Origin: Citreicella sp. C3M06
Lineage (GTDB): Bacteria > Pseudomonadota > Alphaproteobacteria > Rhodobacterales > Rhodobacteraceae
Length of the DNA stretch: 64,000 nucleotides
Direction: 5' to 3'
NCBI RefSeq assembly: GCF_018860705.1
Contig: NZ_JAHKQA010000042.1
Span: 44,585-108,584, forward strand
Position numbers and translations under genes: made by a program. Shown here one piece after another: positions 27,292 through 36,150 of the stretch. Within the stretch, counting starts at the first letter, position 1. Each line of letters opens with the position of its first letter. The notes beneath the pieces were generated by a model. That model saw nothing but the letters and a program-made list of their open reading frames with translations. It ran no database searches and had not been told where the DNA came from.

Positions 27292-27816
27292 ATGACCCGA
27301 CCCCACATCCTGATCGCGGCAGCCGCCCTTGTGGCTGGCTCTGCCCTGTCCGCCGCCGAGGGCGTCTCGATGGACGATCCCAACATCAAGGTGGATTACC
27401 AAGAGGATGGCCGCTATTTCACCGAAGATGGCGTGCCCACCTTCAACGTCGCCGAAGACGGCACGGTCGACTGGCCGACCTTTTCCGGCTTCCGCCGTTA
27501 TCACGCCGAATGCCATGTCTGCCACGGCCCCGACGGCGAGGGGTCGACCTATGCTCCGGCGCTGAAGGAGTCCGCCGTCGAGATGGATTACTACGATTTT
27601 CTCGACGTGGTGACCAATGGGCGGCGCAAAGTCGGCGCGGCGGAAAATTCGGTGATGCCCGCCTTCGGGGTCAACCCGAACGTGATGTGCTACCTCGATG
27701 ACATCTACACCTATCTCAAGGCGCATGGTTCTGGCGCGATCGACCGTGGCCGCCCCGCCAAGAAGGAAGCCAAGTCCGACGTCTATGCCGAGACCGAAAA
27801 TGCCTGCATGGGCTGA
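27292..27816 (+). CDS. xoxG: c-type cytochrome XoxG (methanol metabolism type)
   Basis: 174 residues. A signal peptide (about 1-21) and one heme site CHVCH in the segment YHAECHVCHGPDGEG, a Met ligand in ENSVMPAFG, and extra cysteines in NVMCYLDD and ENACMG, which fit the four-cysteine methanol-linked cytochrome type. It takes electrons from XoxF. Its 3' end overlaps the next gene by 17 bases. Assignment rests on family features plus position right behind xoxF. Confidence 0.9.
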   Translation: MTRPHILIAAAALVAGSALSAAEGVSMDDPNIKVDYQEDGRYFTEDGVPTFNVAEDGTVDWPTFSGFRRYHAECHVCHGPDGEGSTYAPALKESAVEMDYYDFLDVVTNGRRKVGAAENSVMPAFGVNPNVMCYLDDIYTYLKAHGSGAIDRGRPAKKEAKSDVYAETENACMG

Positions 27817-28666
27817 GGGCCTGCGTTCGGCCTGCCGACAGCGGCGCTTGGTGCTGGCGCTGACGGCTCTGCTGGCCTGCCATGGCGCGCCGGGCGGGGC
27901 GCAGACCTCGGACCTTGTCTCGCGCACGGCGTTGCGGGTTTGCGCCGATCCGGCCAATGATCCGATGTCGATGCAGGATGGATCGGGCTATGAGAACCGT
28001 CTTGCCGAGCTGATCGCATCGAAGCTGGATCTGCCGGTCACATATGAATGGTATCCGATGGCCACCGGGTTCATCCGCAACACGCTCAAGGCGGGCAAGT
28101 GCGACGTGGTGATGGGCTATGCGCAGGGCCACGAACTGGTGCTGAATTCGAACCATTACATGACCTCGGCCTTTGTGCTGATCGTGCCCGCGGGAGGCGA
28201 TCTGGCGGTGGTGCGCAAGCTCGATGATCCGGCGTTGCAGGGGCATCGCATCGGGGTCATCGCCGGGTCTCCGCCTGCGAACCATCTGGCGCGAAACGGG
28301 CTGATCGGCAAGGCGAAGCCCTATCAGCTGGTCGTCGACCGGCGCCATGACTCGCCGTCCGGGCAGATGCTTGATGATCTGGCGGCGGGCCGCATCGACG
28401 CCGCGGTGATGTGGGGGCCGATTGCCGGGCCGCTGGTCAAGCGGCGCGGCATGGATGTGGCGGTGATCCCGCTGTTGCGCGAGGATCATTTCCCCAAGCT
28501 GTTCTACCGCATCACCATGGGCGTGCGGCAGGGCGAAAAGGTCTGGCAGCGCAAGCTCAACTCGCTGATCCGGCGCCATCAGGGCGAAATCGACGCCATT
28601 CTTGCCGAGGCCGGGGTGCCTCTGGTCTCCGACATGGGCGACAAGATGATCGAGCTGGGCCAATGA
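27800..28666 (+). CDS. xoxJ: XoxJ/MxaJ-like periplasmic binding protein
   Basis: 288 residues. Bacterial solute-binding protein family 3 fold with signal peptide; mature part begins near TSDLVSRTALRVCADPANDPMS. Recognisable are GYENRLAELIASKL, CDVVMGYAQGHE and DAAVMWGPIAG, typical of quinoprotein-associated MxaJ/XoxJ proteins. XoxJ is thought to help activate XoxF or its cytochrome interaction and is not thought to import a solute. The ATG at 27,800 lies inside xoxG; a GTG at 27,851 is an alternative start. The stop overlaps the next gene. Confidence 0.87.
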   Translation: MPAWAEGLRSACRQRRLVLALTALLACHGAPGGAQTSDLVSRTALRVCADPANDPMSMQDGSGYENRLAELIASKLDLPVTYEWYPMATGFIRNTLKAGKCDVVMGYAQGHELVLNSNHYMTSAFVLIVPAGGDLAVVRKLDDPALQGHRIGVIAGSPPANHLARNGLIGKAKPYQLVVDRRHDSPSGQMLDDLAAGRIDAAVMWGPIAGPLVKRRGMDVAVIPLLREDHFPKLFYRITMGVRQGEKVWQRKLNSLIRRHQGEIDAILAEAGVPLVSDMGDKMIELGQ

Positions 28667-29184
28667 GGCTGGCGTTGGCGCTGATGTTGCTGCCGGCGCT
28701 GGCCGTGGCGCAAGAGCCGGACGGCTTTCGCATGGCACAGTATCGCGCCCCGGTGCCCGAAACCCTGTCTGGCGCGACGGTGGTCAGCGCTCAGGACGCC
28801 CACGCGCTCTGGCAACAGGGCGCCGCGTTCATCGACGTGCTGCCGCGCCCGCCAAAGCCCGACACCCTGCCCGAGGGCACGATCTGGCGTGAAGAGCCGC
28901 GCCAGTCGATTCCCGGCGCGACATGGCTGCCCAACGTCGGTTATGGCGAGATCGCCGAGGTCACCGACGCCTATTTCCGCGCCGGGCTTGACCACGCCAC
29001 CGGCGGCGATCGCGCCCGCCAGTTGGTGATCTTTTGCCTTGATGACTGCTGGATGAGCTGGAACGCCGCGAAGCGGGCGCTTGGCTATGGCTATTCCGCC
29101 GTGGCATGGATGCCGACCGGCACCGATGGCTGGAGCGCCGAGGATTACCCCACCGAACAGCTGCACCCCTGGCATCCGGGCTGA
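28663..29184 (+). CDS. PQQ-linked rhodanese-like protein with Cys-x3-Cys-Trp motif
   Basis: 173 residues with a signal peptide (about 1-16). Rhodanese-like fold with VVSAQDAHALW and AAFIDVLPRPPKP in the N-terminal half and the motif CLDDCWMSW late in the chain. The family is named for a CXXCW motif; here the two cysteines are separated by three residues. Such proteins occur with quinoprotein alcohol dehydrogenases and could pass sulfur or redox equivalents in the periplasm, perhaps to the SoxYZ-like carrier. Start overlaps xoxJ (ATGA). A hairpin terminator follows. Confidence 0.85.
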   Translation: MRLALALMLLPALAVAQEPDGFRMAQYRAPVPETLSGATVVSAQDAHALWQQGAAFIDVLPRPPKPDTLPEGTIWREEPRQSIPGATWLPNVGYGEIAEVTDAYFRAGLDHATGGDRARQLVIFCLDDCWMSWNAAKRALGYGYSAVAWMPTGTDGWSAEDYPTEQLHPWHPG

Positions 29185-29192
29185 CGCTGGGT

Positions 29193-29215
29193 CCGCCCAT
29201 TCGCTGGGCGGCTTT
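29193..29215 (+). terminator. Terminator after the xox operon
   Basis: CCGCCCA-TTCGC-TGGGCGG, a 7-bp perfect stem, followed by CTTTCC, eight bases after the rhodanese-like gene stop. Confidence 0.6.
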
Positions 29216-29243
29216 CCGGGCAATGGATTTTTTTGATCAAATT

Positions 29244-29254
29244 ATTCGGATAGG
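29244..29254 (-). promoter_or_regulatory. CCTATCCGAAT element upstream of the Pot-type operon
   Basis: The 11-mer matches exactly, in inverted orientation, 14,930-14,940 of the dyad upstream of the LuxR-type regulator. It lies about 65 bases before the ATPase start in an AT-rich stretch that also holds the palindrome TTTGATCAAA (29,232-29,241). Possibly a shared regulatory half-site; chance is not excluded. Confidence 0.3.
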
Positions 29255-29318
29255 GGCTTTACCGAGCACATGAAATCTTTTGTCATCTGTCCCGGAGCAG
29301 TTGAAAGGATCCCGCCGG

Positions 29319-30419
29319 ATGCGCGACTCTAGCGATATGGGCGAAAGCAAGGTTTTGAGCGCGGTCACGCTGGCCGGCGTGGCGAAATTCTTCGGCACTT
29401 TCAAGGCGATCGAGGGCATAGACCTGACGATCCGGCAGAACGAGTTCTTCACGTTGCTTGGCCCATCGGGCTGCGGCAAGACCACGATCCTGCGGATGCT
29501 CGCCGGGTTCGAGACCCCGAGCAGCGGCGAGATCCTGCTTGATGGGCGCGACATTTCGCGGCTTGGGCCGAACCAGCGCCCGGTCAACACGGTGTTCCAG
29601 AATTACGCACTTTTTCCGCATCTGAGCGTGGCGCAGAACATCGGCTTTGCGCTAAAGATGCTGGGCAGGCCGCGCCCCGAGATCCGCGATACCGTCGAAG
29701 ACATGCTGGCGCTGGTGCAGCTGTCGGGCCGGGGCGATCAGCTGGTGACGCAGCTGTCGGGCGGGCAGCAGCAGCGCGTCGCACTGGCGCGGGCGCTGGC
29801 ACCGCGCCCCAAGGTGCTGCTGCTGGACGAGCCGCTGTCGGCGTTGGATCAGAAGCTGCGTAAGACCATGCAGATCGAACTGAAGCGGATGCAGCGCGAG
29901 ACCGGCATCACTTTTGTCTTTGTCACCCACGATCAGGAAGAAGCCCTGACCATGTCCGACCGCATCGCCGTGCTGTCGAACGGCGCGCTGCGGCAGGTCG
30001 GCAGCCCGCACGAGATCTACAACCACCCGGTCGACCGCTTCGTGGCGGATTTCATCGGTGAAACCAACCTGCTGACCGGGAAGGTCATCCGGCAGGACGG
30101 CGATTGCGCCCATGTCGTGCTGCCCGGCGGCGTGACCATCGAGGCGCAATGCCCCCATGCCGTCAGCGCGGGCAGCGAGGTGACGCTGGCGGTGCGCCCC
30201 GAACATTGCACCCTTGCCGGGCCGGAGGCACCGCTGAGCGGGTTCATCGAACAGGTGGTGTATTTCGGCACCGACACGCATTTCCACCTGCGCCTGCCGG
30301 GCGGTGCGCCGCTGGTGCTGCGCCGCCAGAACGCCGCCGATGGCAGGGCGCTGCCGCAGCAGGGCGAGACGGTTGGCGTTGCGCTGGCCCCGTCGGCCAC
30401 CCGCGTGCTGAGGGACTGA
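29319..30419 (+). CDS. ABC importer ATPase, spermidine/putrescine (PotA) type
   Basis: 366 residues. Walker A GPSGCGKTT, Q-loop FQNYALFP, signature LSGGQQQR, Walker B VLLLDEP and the switch His in VTHDQEEAL, followed by a C-terminal TOBE domain (about 280-360, LAVRPEHCTL). The start at 29,319 was chosen as the first ATG close to the conserved region; 29,337 is also possible. It is first in an operon with two permeases and a PotD-like receptor. The substrate may be a polyamine or another small amine; this is not decided by sequence. Confidence 0.9.
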   Translation: MRDSSDMGESKVLSAVTLAGVAKFFGTFKAIEGIDLTIRQNEFFTLLGPSGCGKTTILRMLAGFETPSSGEILLDGRDISRLGPNQRPVNTVFQNYALFPHLSVAQNIGFALKMLGRPRPEIRDTVEDMLALVQLSGRGDQLVTQLSGGQQQRVALARALAPRPKVLLLDEPLSALDQKLRKTMQIELKRMQRETGITFVFVTHDQEEALTMSDRIAVLSNGALRQVGSPHEIYNHPVDRFVADFIGETNLLTGKVIRQDGDCAHVVLPGGVTIEAQCPHAVSAGSEVTLAVRPEHCTLAGPEAPLSGFIEQVVYFGTDTHFHLRLPGGAPLVLRRQNAADGRALPQQGETVGVALAPSATRVLRD

Positions 30420-30422
30420 GCC

Positions 30423-31340
30423 ATGCAGAGCCTTACCGATCTGGAAGTCTCGCTGCGCCGCGCCGATGTGCGGCGGCGCTGGTGGCTGAGCCTGCCCGCG
30501 ATGCTCGTGGTGATCCTTGGCGGGGTCGGGCCGCTGCTGATCGTGGTGGTCTATTCCTTTCTCGAGGCCGGGCCCTATGGCGACGTGGTCTGGAAGTTCT
30601 CGGGGGAGGGCTGGTTCAACGTCCTGTTCGAACGGGATATCTTCGACGACACCGTGTCCATCGCCGATGCGCATCTGACGATCCTGTGGCGCAGCGTCAA
30701 GCTGTCGGGGATCACCACGCTGCTGTGTCTGATCGTCGGCTTTCCGACAGCCTATTACATGGCCAGCCGGGGGCCAAAGGCGCGCGGGCTGCTGCTGTTG
30801 CTGATCACCGTGCCGTTCTGGACCAACCTGTTGATCCGCACCTTTGCCATTCAGCAACTGCTGCGCGCCGAAGGGCTGGTCAACGTGGTGCTGATGAAGC
30901 TGCGGCTGACCGACACGCCGGTGCAGCTGCTCTATTCGGATTTCGCCATCCTGACGGGGATGACCTATGTCTACCTGCCGCTGATGGTGCTGCCGCTGTA
31001 CTCCACCATGGAGAAATTCGACTTCCGCCTGATGGAGGCGGCCTATGATCTTTATGCCAGCCGCCGCAAGGCGCTGACCGGGGTGCTGATCCCGCTGGTG
31101 AAACCGGGGATGATCGCGGGCTGTACGCTGGTCTTTATCCCCTGCCTTGGCAGCTATGTCATCCCGCGCGTGCTCGGCGGTGGCACCAACCTGATGATCG
31201 GCAACCTGATCGAGCTGCAATTCGGCGCGGGCCGCAACTGGCCGCTGGGGGCGGCGTTGTCGATCGCGCTGGTGGCGCTGGTGATGATCGGCCTTGTGAT
31301 CTTTCAAAAGAACGACCGCAGCGGGGGCGACAATGCGTAA
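30423..31340 (+). CDS. ABC importer permease, PotB type
   Basis: 305 residues with about six hydrophobic helices and the EAA loop MEAAYDLYASRRKALTGVLI typical of PotB-like permeases. Three bases separate it from the ATPase gene, and it overlaps the next permease gene by eight bases. It makes half of the membrane channel. Confidence 0.9.
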   Translation: MQSLTDLEVSLRRADVRRRWWLSLPAMLVVILGGVGPLLIVVVYSFLEAGPYGDVVWKFSGEGWFNVLFERDIFDDTVSIADAHLTILWRSVKLSGITTLLCLIVGFPTAYYMASRGPKARGLLLLLITVPFWTNLLIRTFAIQQLLRAEGLVNVVLMKLRLTDTPVQLLYSDFAILTGMTYVYLPLMVLPLYSTMEKFDFRLMEAAYDLYASRRKALTGVLIPLVKPGMIAGCTLVFIPCLGSYVIPRVLGGGTNLMIGNLIELQFGAGRNWPLGAALSIALVALVMIGLVIFQKNDRSGGDNA

Positions 31341-32136
31341 GGGTTTCGACACGCGCTCGCTGCCGGGCTTTGGCATCATGGCCCTGCTGTGCTTTGCGGC
31401 GCTGTACCTGCCGATTGCGGTGCTGGTGGTGTTTGCGTTCAACGCGGGCGACTCTATCGCGGTGATGCAGGGGCTGAGCCTGCGCTGGTTCGTCGCCGCC
31501 GCGCAGAACGAGCAGGTGATCGACGCCTCGATCCGCTCGTTGCAGGTGGCGGTGGCGGCGGCGGGGCTGGCGACATTCGTGGCGACGCTGGCGGCGGTGG
31601 CGACCACGCGCACCCACCGCTACCGGGGCCGCGATGCCAAGATCATGCTGTTCACCGTGCCGCTGATGGTGCCCGAGATCGTCACCGCCGTGGCTCTGCT
31701 GATCCTTGTCAGCAAGCTCAAGGTCTGGACCGGTTACACCGGGCTGGGCTACCTGATCCTCAGCCACGCGGCGTTTTGCGTGCCCTTCGCCTATATGCCG
31801 ATCCGGGCGCGGCTGTCGGGGATGGACACGACGCTGGAGGCCGCCGCGGCCGATCTTTACGCCAGCCGCTGGCAGGCCTTTGCCCATGTCACCTTGCCGT
31901 TGCTGCTGCCGGGGATCATCGCGGGGTTCATGCTGGGATTTGTCATCTCTCTGGACGATGTGGTGATCACCGAATTCGTCAAATCCGCCGGGCAGGACAC
32001 GCTGCCTACCTATATGCTCGGCCAGTTGCGCCGCAACATTACCCCCGAGATCAACGCCATCTCGACAGCCTTCCTGATGCTGTCCATCGTGCTGATCGTG
32101 CTGTTCTACCTGCTGAGCAACCGCAAGAAGACCTGA
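31333..32136 (+). CDS. ABC importer permease, PotC type
   Basis: 267 residues, six hydrophobic helices, EAA loop [19 protein letters not shown] and a C-terminal segment [12 protein letters not shown] characteristic of PotC. Overlaps the PotB-type gene by eight bases. Second half of the channel. Confidence 0.9.
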   Translation: MRKGFDTRSLPGFGIMALLCFAALYLPIAVLVVFAFNAGDSIAVMQGLSLRWFVAAAQNEQVIDASIRSLQVAVAAAGLATFVATLAAVATTRTHRYRGRDAKIMLFTVPLMVPEIVTAVALLILVSKLKVWTGYTGLGYLILSHAAFCVPFAYMPIRARLSGMDTTLEAAAADLYASRWQAFAHVTLPLLLPGIIAGFMLGFVISLDDVVITEFVKSAGQDTLPTYMLGQLRRNITPEINAISTAFLMLSIVLIVLFYLLSNRKKT

Positions 32137-32180
32137 AGACGGGCGCACAGACGCCCGCGATCCCAACATGGAGAACCAAC

Positions 32181-33203
32181 ATGAAAAAACTGCTGTTCAC
32201 CACCGCCGCGCTGGCCGTGGCAAGCGCCGCCCATGCCGAGGGCGAGCTCAACATCTTCAACTGGGGCAACTACACCAGCCCCGAGCTGATCGAGAAGTTC
32301 GAAAAGGAATTCGACGTCAAGGTGACCATCACCGACTATGACAGCAACGACACCGCGCTGGCCAAGGTGCGTCAGGGCGGGCACGGGTTCGATATCGTCG
32401 TGCCGACCTCCAGCGCCATGCAGATCTTCATCGGCGAAGGGCTGCTGATGGAAAGCCGCCCCGACCAGATGGAGAATTTCAAGAACGTCGATCCGCAATG
32501 GGTCGATGTCGCATTCGATCCGGGCCGGCATTATTCGGTGCCATGGCAATGGGGCACGACGGGCATCACCGTCAATACTTCGGTCTATGATGGCGATATC
32601 AACACCAGCGACATCTTCCTTGATCCGCCCGAGGAACTGGTCGGCAAGATCAACGTCGTGCCGGAAATGTCGGACGTGATGTCGATGACGATCTACAACG
32701 TCGGCGGCGAGGCCTGCACCGAGGATCTGACGGTTCTCAAGCAGGTGCGTGACAAGCTGGTCGCGGCCAAGCCCAAATGGCTGTCGATGGATTACGGCAA
32801 CATCGACAATTACGCGGCTGGCGACATCGCCGCCGGGGTGAACTGGAACGGCGCCTCCTTCCGTGCGCGGGCCAAGAACGCCGACATCGCCTATGGCTAC
32901 CCGGCCGAGGGCTACCCGGTGTGGATGGACAACGCCGCCATCCTTGCCGATGCCACCAATGTCGAGAACGCCAAGCTGTTCCTGAACTTCATCATGGAGC
33001 CGGAGAACGCCGCGATGCTGTCGTCTTTCGCGCGCTATGCCAACGGTATCATGGGCTCCGAGGCGTTCATGCCCGAGGACATGGGTGAGGCGCCCGAGAT
33101 CGTCATTCCCGCCGAGCTGAAGGCTGCTGGCCATTTCGTGCCGCCCTGCGCGCCCGAGGTGAACCAGCTTTACACAAGGATCTGGACCGAACTGATGAAG
33201 TAA
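32181..33203 (+). CDS. Periplasmic binding protein, PotD/PotF type
   Basis: 340 residues with a signal peptide ([19 protein letters not shown]) and the PotD-type start [19 protein letters not shown]. Further typical segments are [21 protein letters not shown] and [13 protein letters not shown] ribosome site-like GGAGAA precedes the ATG. It delivers the ligand to the preceding permease/ATPase. Family clear, ligand unknown. A terminator hairpin with a T4 run follows. Confidence 0.92.
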   Translation: MKKLLFTTAALAVASAAHAEGELNIFNWGNYTSPELIEKFEKEFDVKVTITDYDSNDTALAKVRQGGHGFDIVVPTSSAMQIFIGEGLLMESRPDQMENFKNVDPQWVDVAFDPGRHYSVPWQWGTTGITVNTSVYDGDINTSDIFLDPPEELVGKINVVPEMSDVMSMTIYNVGGEACTEDLTVLKQVRDKLVAAKPKWLSMDYGNIDNYAAGDIAAGVNWNGASFRARAKNADIAYGYPAEGYPVWMDNAAILADATNVENAKLFLNFIMEPENAAMLSSFARYANGIMGSEAFMPEDMGEAPEIVIPAELKAAGHFVPPCAPEVNQLYTRIWTELMK

Positions 33204-33225
33204 GGCGGCCTTGCTGCCCTGATCG

Positions 33226-33253
33226 CGGGTCGCCTTGTCGGGCGGCCCGTTTT
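33226..33253 (+). terminator. Rho-independent terminator after the Pot-type operon
   Basis: CGGGTCGCC pairs with GGCGGCCCG (one G-U) around a 6-base loop and is followed by TTTT. Confidence 0.7.
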
Positions 33254-33274
33254 GCCTAGACGAAAGAGATCTTG

Positions 33275-34945
33275 ATGAGCGTGCCTTCGATCCTGATTCA
33301 CAATGCCTCTGTCTTGACCATGGACGACGACTGCCCCCGCGCCAGCGCGGTGGCGTTGGCGGGCAACACCGTTCTGGCGGTGGGCGGCGAAGACCTGCTG
33401 TCACTGGCGAGCGCGGGCACCAGGATCATCGACGCACAGGGTTGCACGGTGCTGCCGGGGTTCAACGACAGCCATCTGCATCTTTTCATCGGCGCGGTCG
33501 GTTTGGCGCATCTGGACCTGACCCATGTCAAGGGCGTCGATGAGCTGCGCGATGCGGTGCGCAGCTATGCCGCCGAGCACCCGGACGAATTCCTGCTCTG
33601 CGCCGAGTTTACCGATTATTCGATTCTGGGCGAGGGGGTGGCGATCACCCGGCACGTGCTCGATGAGATCCTGCCGGACCGACCCTTCGTGATGACCGCC
33701 TTTGACAACCATACCTCGTGGTGCAACACGGCGGCGCTGAAGGCGGGGGGCATTCTGCATGGGCGTGCGCTGCCCGTGGGCAACGAAATCGTCATGGGCG
33801 AGGACGGGCTGGCCACCGGCGAGCTGCGCGAGGCCGATGCGATGGCGCCGGTACGCTCGCTCTCGGCAACTGGCTGGCGCGAGGGGCTGGGCATGGCCAC
33901 GGGAGGCGATCCAGAAAGCGTGACGGAGGCCGAACGGGCGAGCGATCGCGAGATCCTCAGGCGCGGGCTGGCCTATTGTGCGCAGAACGGCGTGACCTCG
34001 ATCCAGAACATGGACGGGAACCTTTACACGCTGGAGCTTCTTGAAGAGATCGACCGCGAGATCGGCTTGCCGGTGCGGGTTCGCGTGCCGTTCCATTGCA
34101 AGAATTTCAACGAGTTGAGCGAATTCACCAGCCGCGCGGCGCGCTGGCGTGAACGGTTCACCGGCTCGAAGCTGCGTTCGGATTTCGTCAAGATGTTCAT
34201 CGACGGCGTGACCGAAAGCGGCACGGCGGTGTTCCTTGGCGGGTATGGTGATGCGCCGGAAGAAAACGGTGATCCGCTGTTCAGCCAAGAGGCGCTGAAC
34301 GCGGCGGTGGCCGAGGCCGACCGGCTGGGTTTTCAGGTGGCGATCCATGCCATCGGTGATGGCGGCATCCGCATGGTTCTGGATGCCTATGAGAACGCGG
34401 CTTGCGTGAACGGGCGGCGCGACAGCCGCCACCGCATCGAGCATATCGAGGTGCTGCACCCCGCGGATCTGCCGCGGTTCGCAGCGCTTGGGGTGGTGGC
34501 TTCGATGCAGCCCGTCCACGTTCCGGGGGCGGGGCTGTTCGGCTCCGATCTGTACCTGTCGCGGATTGGGTGCGAACGCTGGCCGGGCGGTTTTCCGGTG
34601 CGCTCGCTGAAGGAGAGCGGCGCGCGGGTGGTTTATTCCACCGATTGGCCGGTGGTGCCGCTCGCGCCGATGCTGACGGTGAAATGCGCGGTCTGCCGCA
34701 AGCCTTGGGCCGAGGGGCTCAAGGACGAGGCGCTGAATCTGCACGAGACGCTGGAGGCCTATACGCGCGCCGGGGCATGGGTGGAATTCTGCGAGGCCGA
34801 GAAGGGGATGTTGCGGCCGGGAATGCTGGCCGATCTGGTGATGCTGGACGGGGATATCGAAGCGGTTGCGCCCGATGCAATCGAGAGCATCGGCCCGGTT
34901 CTGACGATCTGCGACGGGGTGGTGACGTTTTCGCGCGTGCCCTGA
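33275..34945 (+). CDS. Amidohydrolase family 3 protein (YtcJ-like)
   Basis: 556 residues. Metal-dependent amidohydrolase with the HxH motif in GFNDSHLHLF, a barrel histidine in VAIHAIGDGG, HRIEHIEVLHP, and the late metal Asp in STDWPVVPL. YtcJ-like enzymes hydrolyse amide or imide bonds of varied compounds; the substrate here is unknown. It lies 71 bases behind the Pot-type importer on the same strand but after a terminator, so it may have its own promoter. It may act on what the importer brings in. Confidence 0.85.
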   Translation: MSVPSILIHNASVLTMDDDCPRASAVALAGNTVLAVGGEDLLSLASAGTRIIDAQGCTVLPGFNDSHLHLFIGAVGLAHLDLTHVKGVDELRDAVRSYAAEHPDEFLLCAEFTDYSILGEGVAITRHVLDEILPDRPFVMTAFDNHTSWCNTAALKAGGILHGRALPVGNEIVMGEDGLATGELREADAMAPVRSLSATGWREGLGMATGGDPESVTEAERASDREILRRGLAYCAQNGVTSIQNMDGNLYTLELLEEIDREIGLPVRVRVPFHCKNFNELSEFTSRAARWRERFTGSKLRSDFVKMFIDGVTESGTAVFLGGYGDAPEENGDPLFSQEALNAAVAEADRLGFQVAIHAIGDGGIRMVLDAYENAACVNGRRDSRHRIEHIEVLHPADLPRFAALGVVASMQPVHVPGAGLFGSDLYLSRIGCERWPGGFPVRSLKESGARVVYSTDWPVVPLAPMLTVKCAVCRKPWAEGLKDEALNLHETLEAYTRAGAWVEFCEAEKGMLRPGMLADLVMLDGDIEAVAPDAIESIGPVLTICDGVVTFSRVP

Positions 34946-34946
34946 T

Positions 34947-35008
34947 GGCAGAGGGGGGCCAGCCCCCCGCGCTATCGCGCCCCCCCGGAGTTTATCTGGC
35001 AAGATGAA
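34947..35008 (+). repeat. GC-rich palindromic intergenic repeat, copy B (GTTTATC subtype)
   Basis: GGGGGGC-CA-GCCCCCC hairpin, GCGC..GCGC hairpin, C7 run and tail GGAGTTTATCTGGCAAGATG. Nearly identical to copy D at 43,986-44,048, which is in the opposite orientation. Likely also terminates the amidohydrolase transcript. Confidence 0.75.
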
Positions 35009-35040
35009 GGGGGGCACGGCGCGTGTTTCTGTGAGCGCGG

Positions 35041-35469
35041 CTACTGGATGGTGATTTCGACGCGCTGGCTTTCGCCGGTGGAGCCGGGGATCTTGAGTTC
35101 ATAACGGCCGGGCTTGATGGCAAGGAATTCGATCTCCATCGTGCCGGCCTCGTCGAATTCTACCGATTCAACGCCGAAGGGGCGGATTTCAAGCCCGTTG
35201 ATCACCACCTCGTTGATCCAGATCGCCCGGAAGAAGCCCGAGCCTTCGAGGCCCAGCTCGCCCGAGCCATCGGCGGTGATTTCGACTTCGTAGAGCGTGC
35301 CGGATTTCAGTGTGATCGGGGCGTCTGCAAGGGGCTTGCCAACCGACAGTGTGATCTCGGGCATATCTTCCTTGTTGGAGTTCGACAGCACGCCGGCGAA
35401 GCCTAAGTCATGGGCGGCGGCGGGCAGGGCAGCGAGTGTCAGAGCGGCGGCGAGAAGGGCTGATTTCAT
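35041..35469 (-). CDS. Secreted cupredoxin-like beta-sandwich protein
   Basis: 142 residues with a signal peptide (about 1-19). The mature part is all-beta (LKSGTLYEVEITADGSGELGLEG ... cited as TLYEVEITADG, IEFLAIKPGRYELKIPG), like the cupredoxin-like proteins linked to PQQ-ABC clusters. No mature cysteine and no His/Cys/Met copper set is visible, so copper binding is doubtful. It follows the ABC ATPase gene on the minus strand after 12 bases and is probably the last gene of that operon. Confidence 0.7.
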   Translation of the reverse strand: MKSALLAAALTLAALPAAAHDLGFAGVLSNSNKEDMPEITLSVGKPLADAPITLKSGTLYEVEITADGSGELGLEGSGFFRAIWINEVVINGLEIRPFGVESVEFDEAGTMEIEFLAIKPGRYELKIPGSTGESQRVEITIQ

Positions 35470-35481
35470 GGCTGGGATCCT

Positions 35482-36150
35482 TCAGACGAGGTGGGGAACG
35501 AGCGTGGCAGGGCTGCCGCGCAGTTCGAGAACCCTTGCGCCGAGGCGGGTGGCCTCGGATCTGGCGTGGGTGACGAAGAGGGTGGCGGGGCGGTGCTCGG
35601 CGATCAGCTCTTGCGTCAGTTGCAACATCTGGTCGGCGAGGTCTTGATCGAGCGAGACGAAAGGTTCGTCCATGATCAGCAATTCGGGGGCACCGGCAAA
35701 GGCGCGGGCCAGCGCGAGGCGGCGTTGCTGGCCAAGCGACAGCGCGCGGGGGAAAGCATCACCGCGCCCCGCGAGGCCGACACGGGCCAGCATGTCGTTC
35801 GCCGCGCGCCCGGTCAGTGCAGGGTGGATCAGCGTCAGGTTTTGGGCCGCGCTGCGCCATGGCAGCAGGGTCGGTTCCTGAAACACCATGGCAATGCGTT
35901 CGGGGCGGCGGACGCTGCCATCGAAGTCGCGATCGAGCCCGGCGACGATGCGCAGCACCGTCGACTTGCCGATGCCCGAGGGCCCGACCAGCGCCACGGT
36001 CTCGCCGCGGGCGACGGTGAAGACAATATCGCGCAGCACCTGCACCGGCCCGAAACCTTTGGCGCGGATCTCGGCCTGTAGTGGCGGTCTGTCCATATGC
36101 AGGCTGCGGGGGGGCGTCATCGCCTGAGGGTGGTGCGGATCGGGGGTCAT
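35482..36150 (-). CDS. ABC transporter ATPase (SsuB/TauB type)
   Basis: 222 residues. Walker A GPSGIGKST, Q-loop FQEPTLLPW, a variant signature LSLGQQRRL in place of LSGGQ, Walker B LLIMDEPF, switch His in VTHARSEA. The start ATG overlaps the stop of the binding-protein gene by four bases; ATGs at 36,120 and 36,096 would give a shorter N-terminus. It pairs with the adjacent NMT1/TauA-type receptor. No permease gene is adjacent; the likely partner permease is at 50,755. Confidence 0.87.
   Translation of the reverse strand: MTPDPHHPQAMTPPRSLHMDRPPLQAEIRAKGFGPVQVLRDIVFTVARGETVALVGPSGIGKSTVLRIVAGLDRDFDGSVRRPERIAMVFQEPTLLPWRSAAQNLTLIHPALTGRAANDMLARVGLAGRGDAFPRALSLGQQRRLALARAFAGAPELLIMDEPFVSLDQDLADQMLQLTQELIAEHRPATLFVTHARSEATRLGARVLELRGSPATLVPHLV

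Noticed and set aside
35041..35469. Copper-binding cupredoxin function
   Set aside because: The mature chain has no cysteine and no visible His/Cys/Met copper ligand set.
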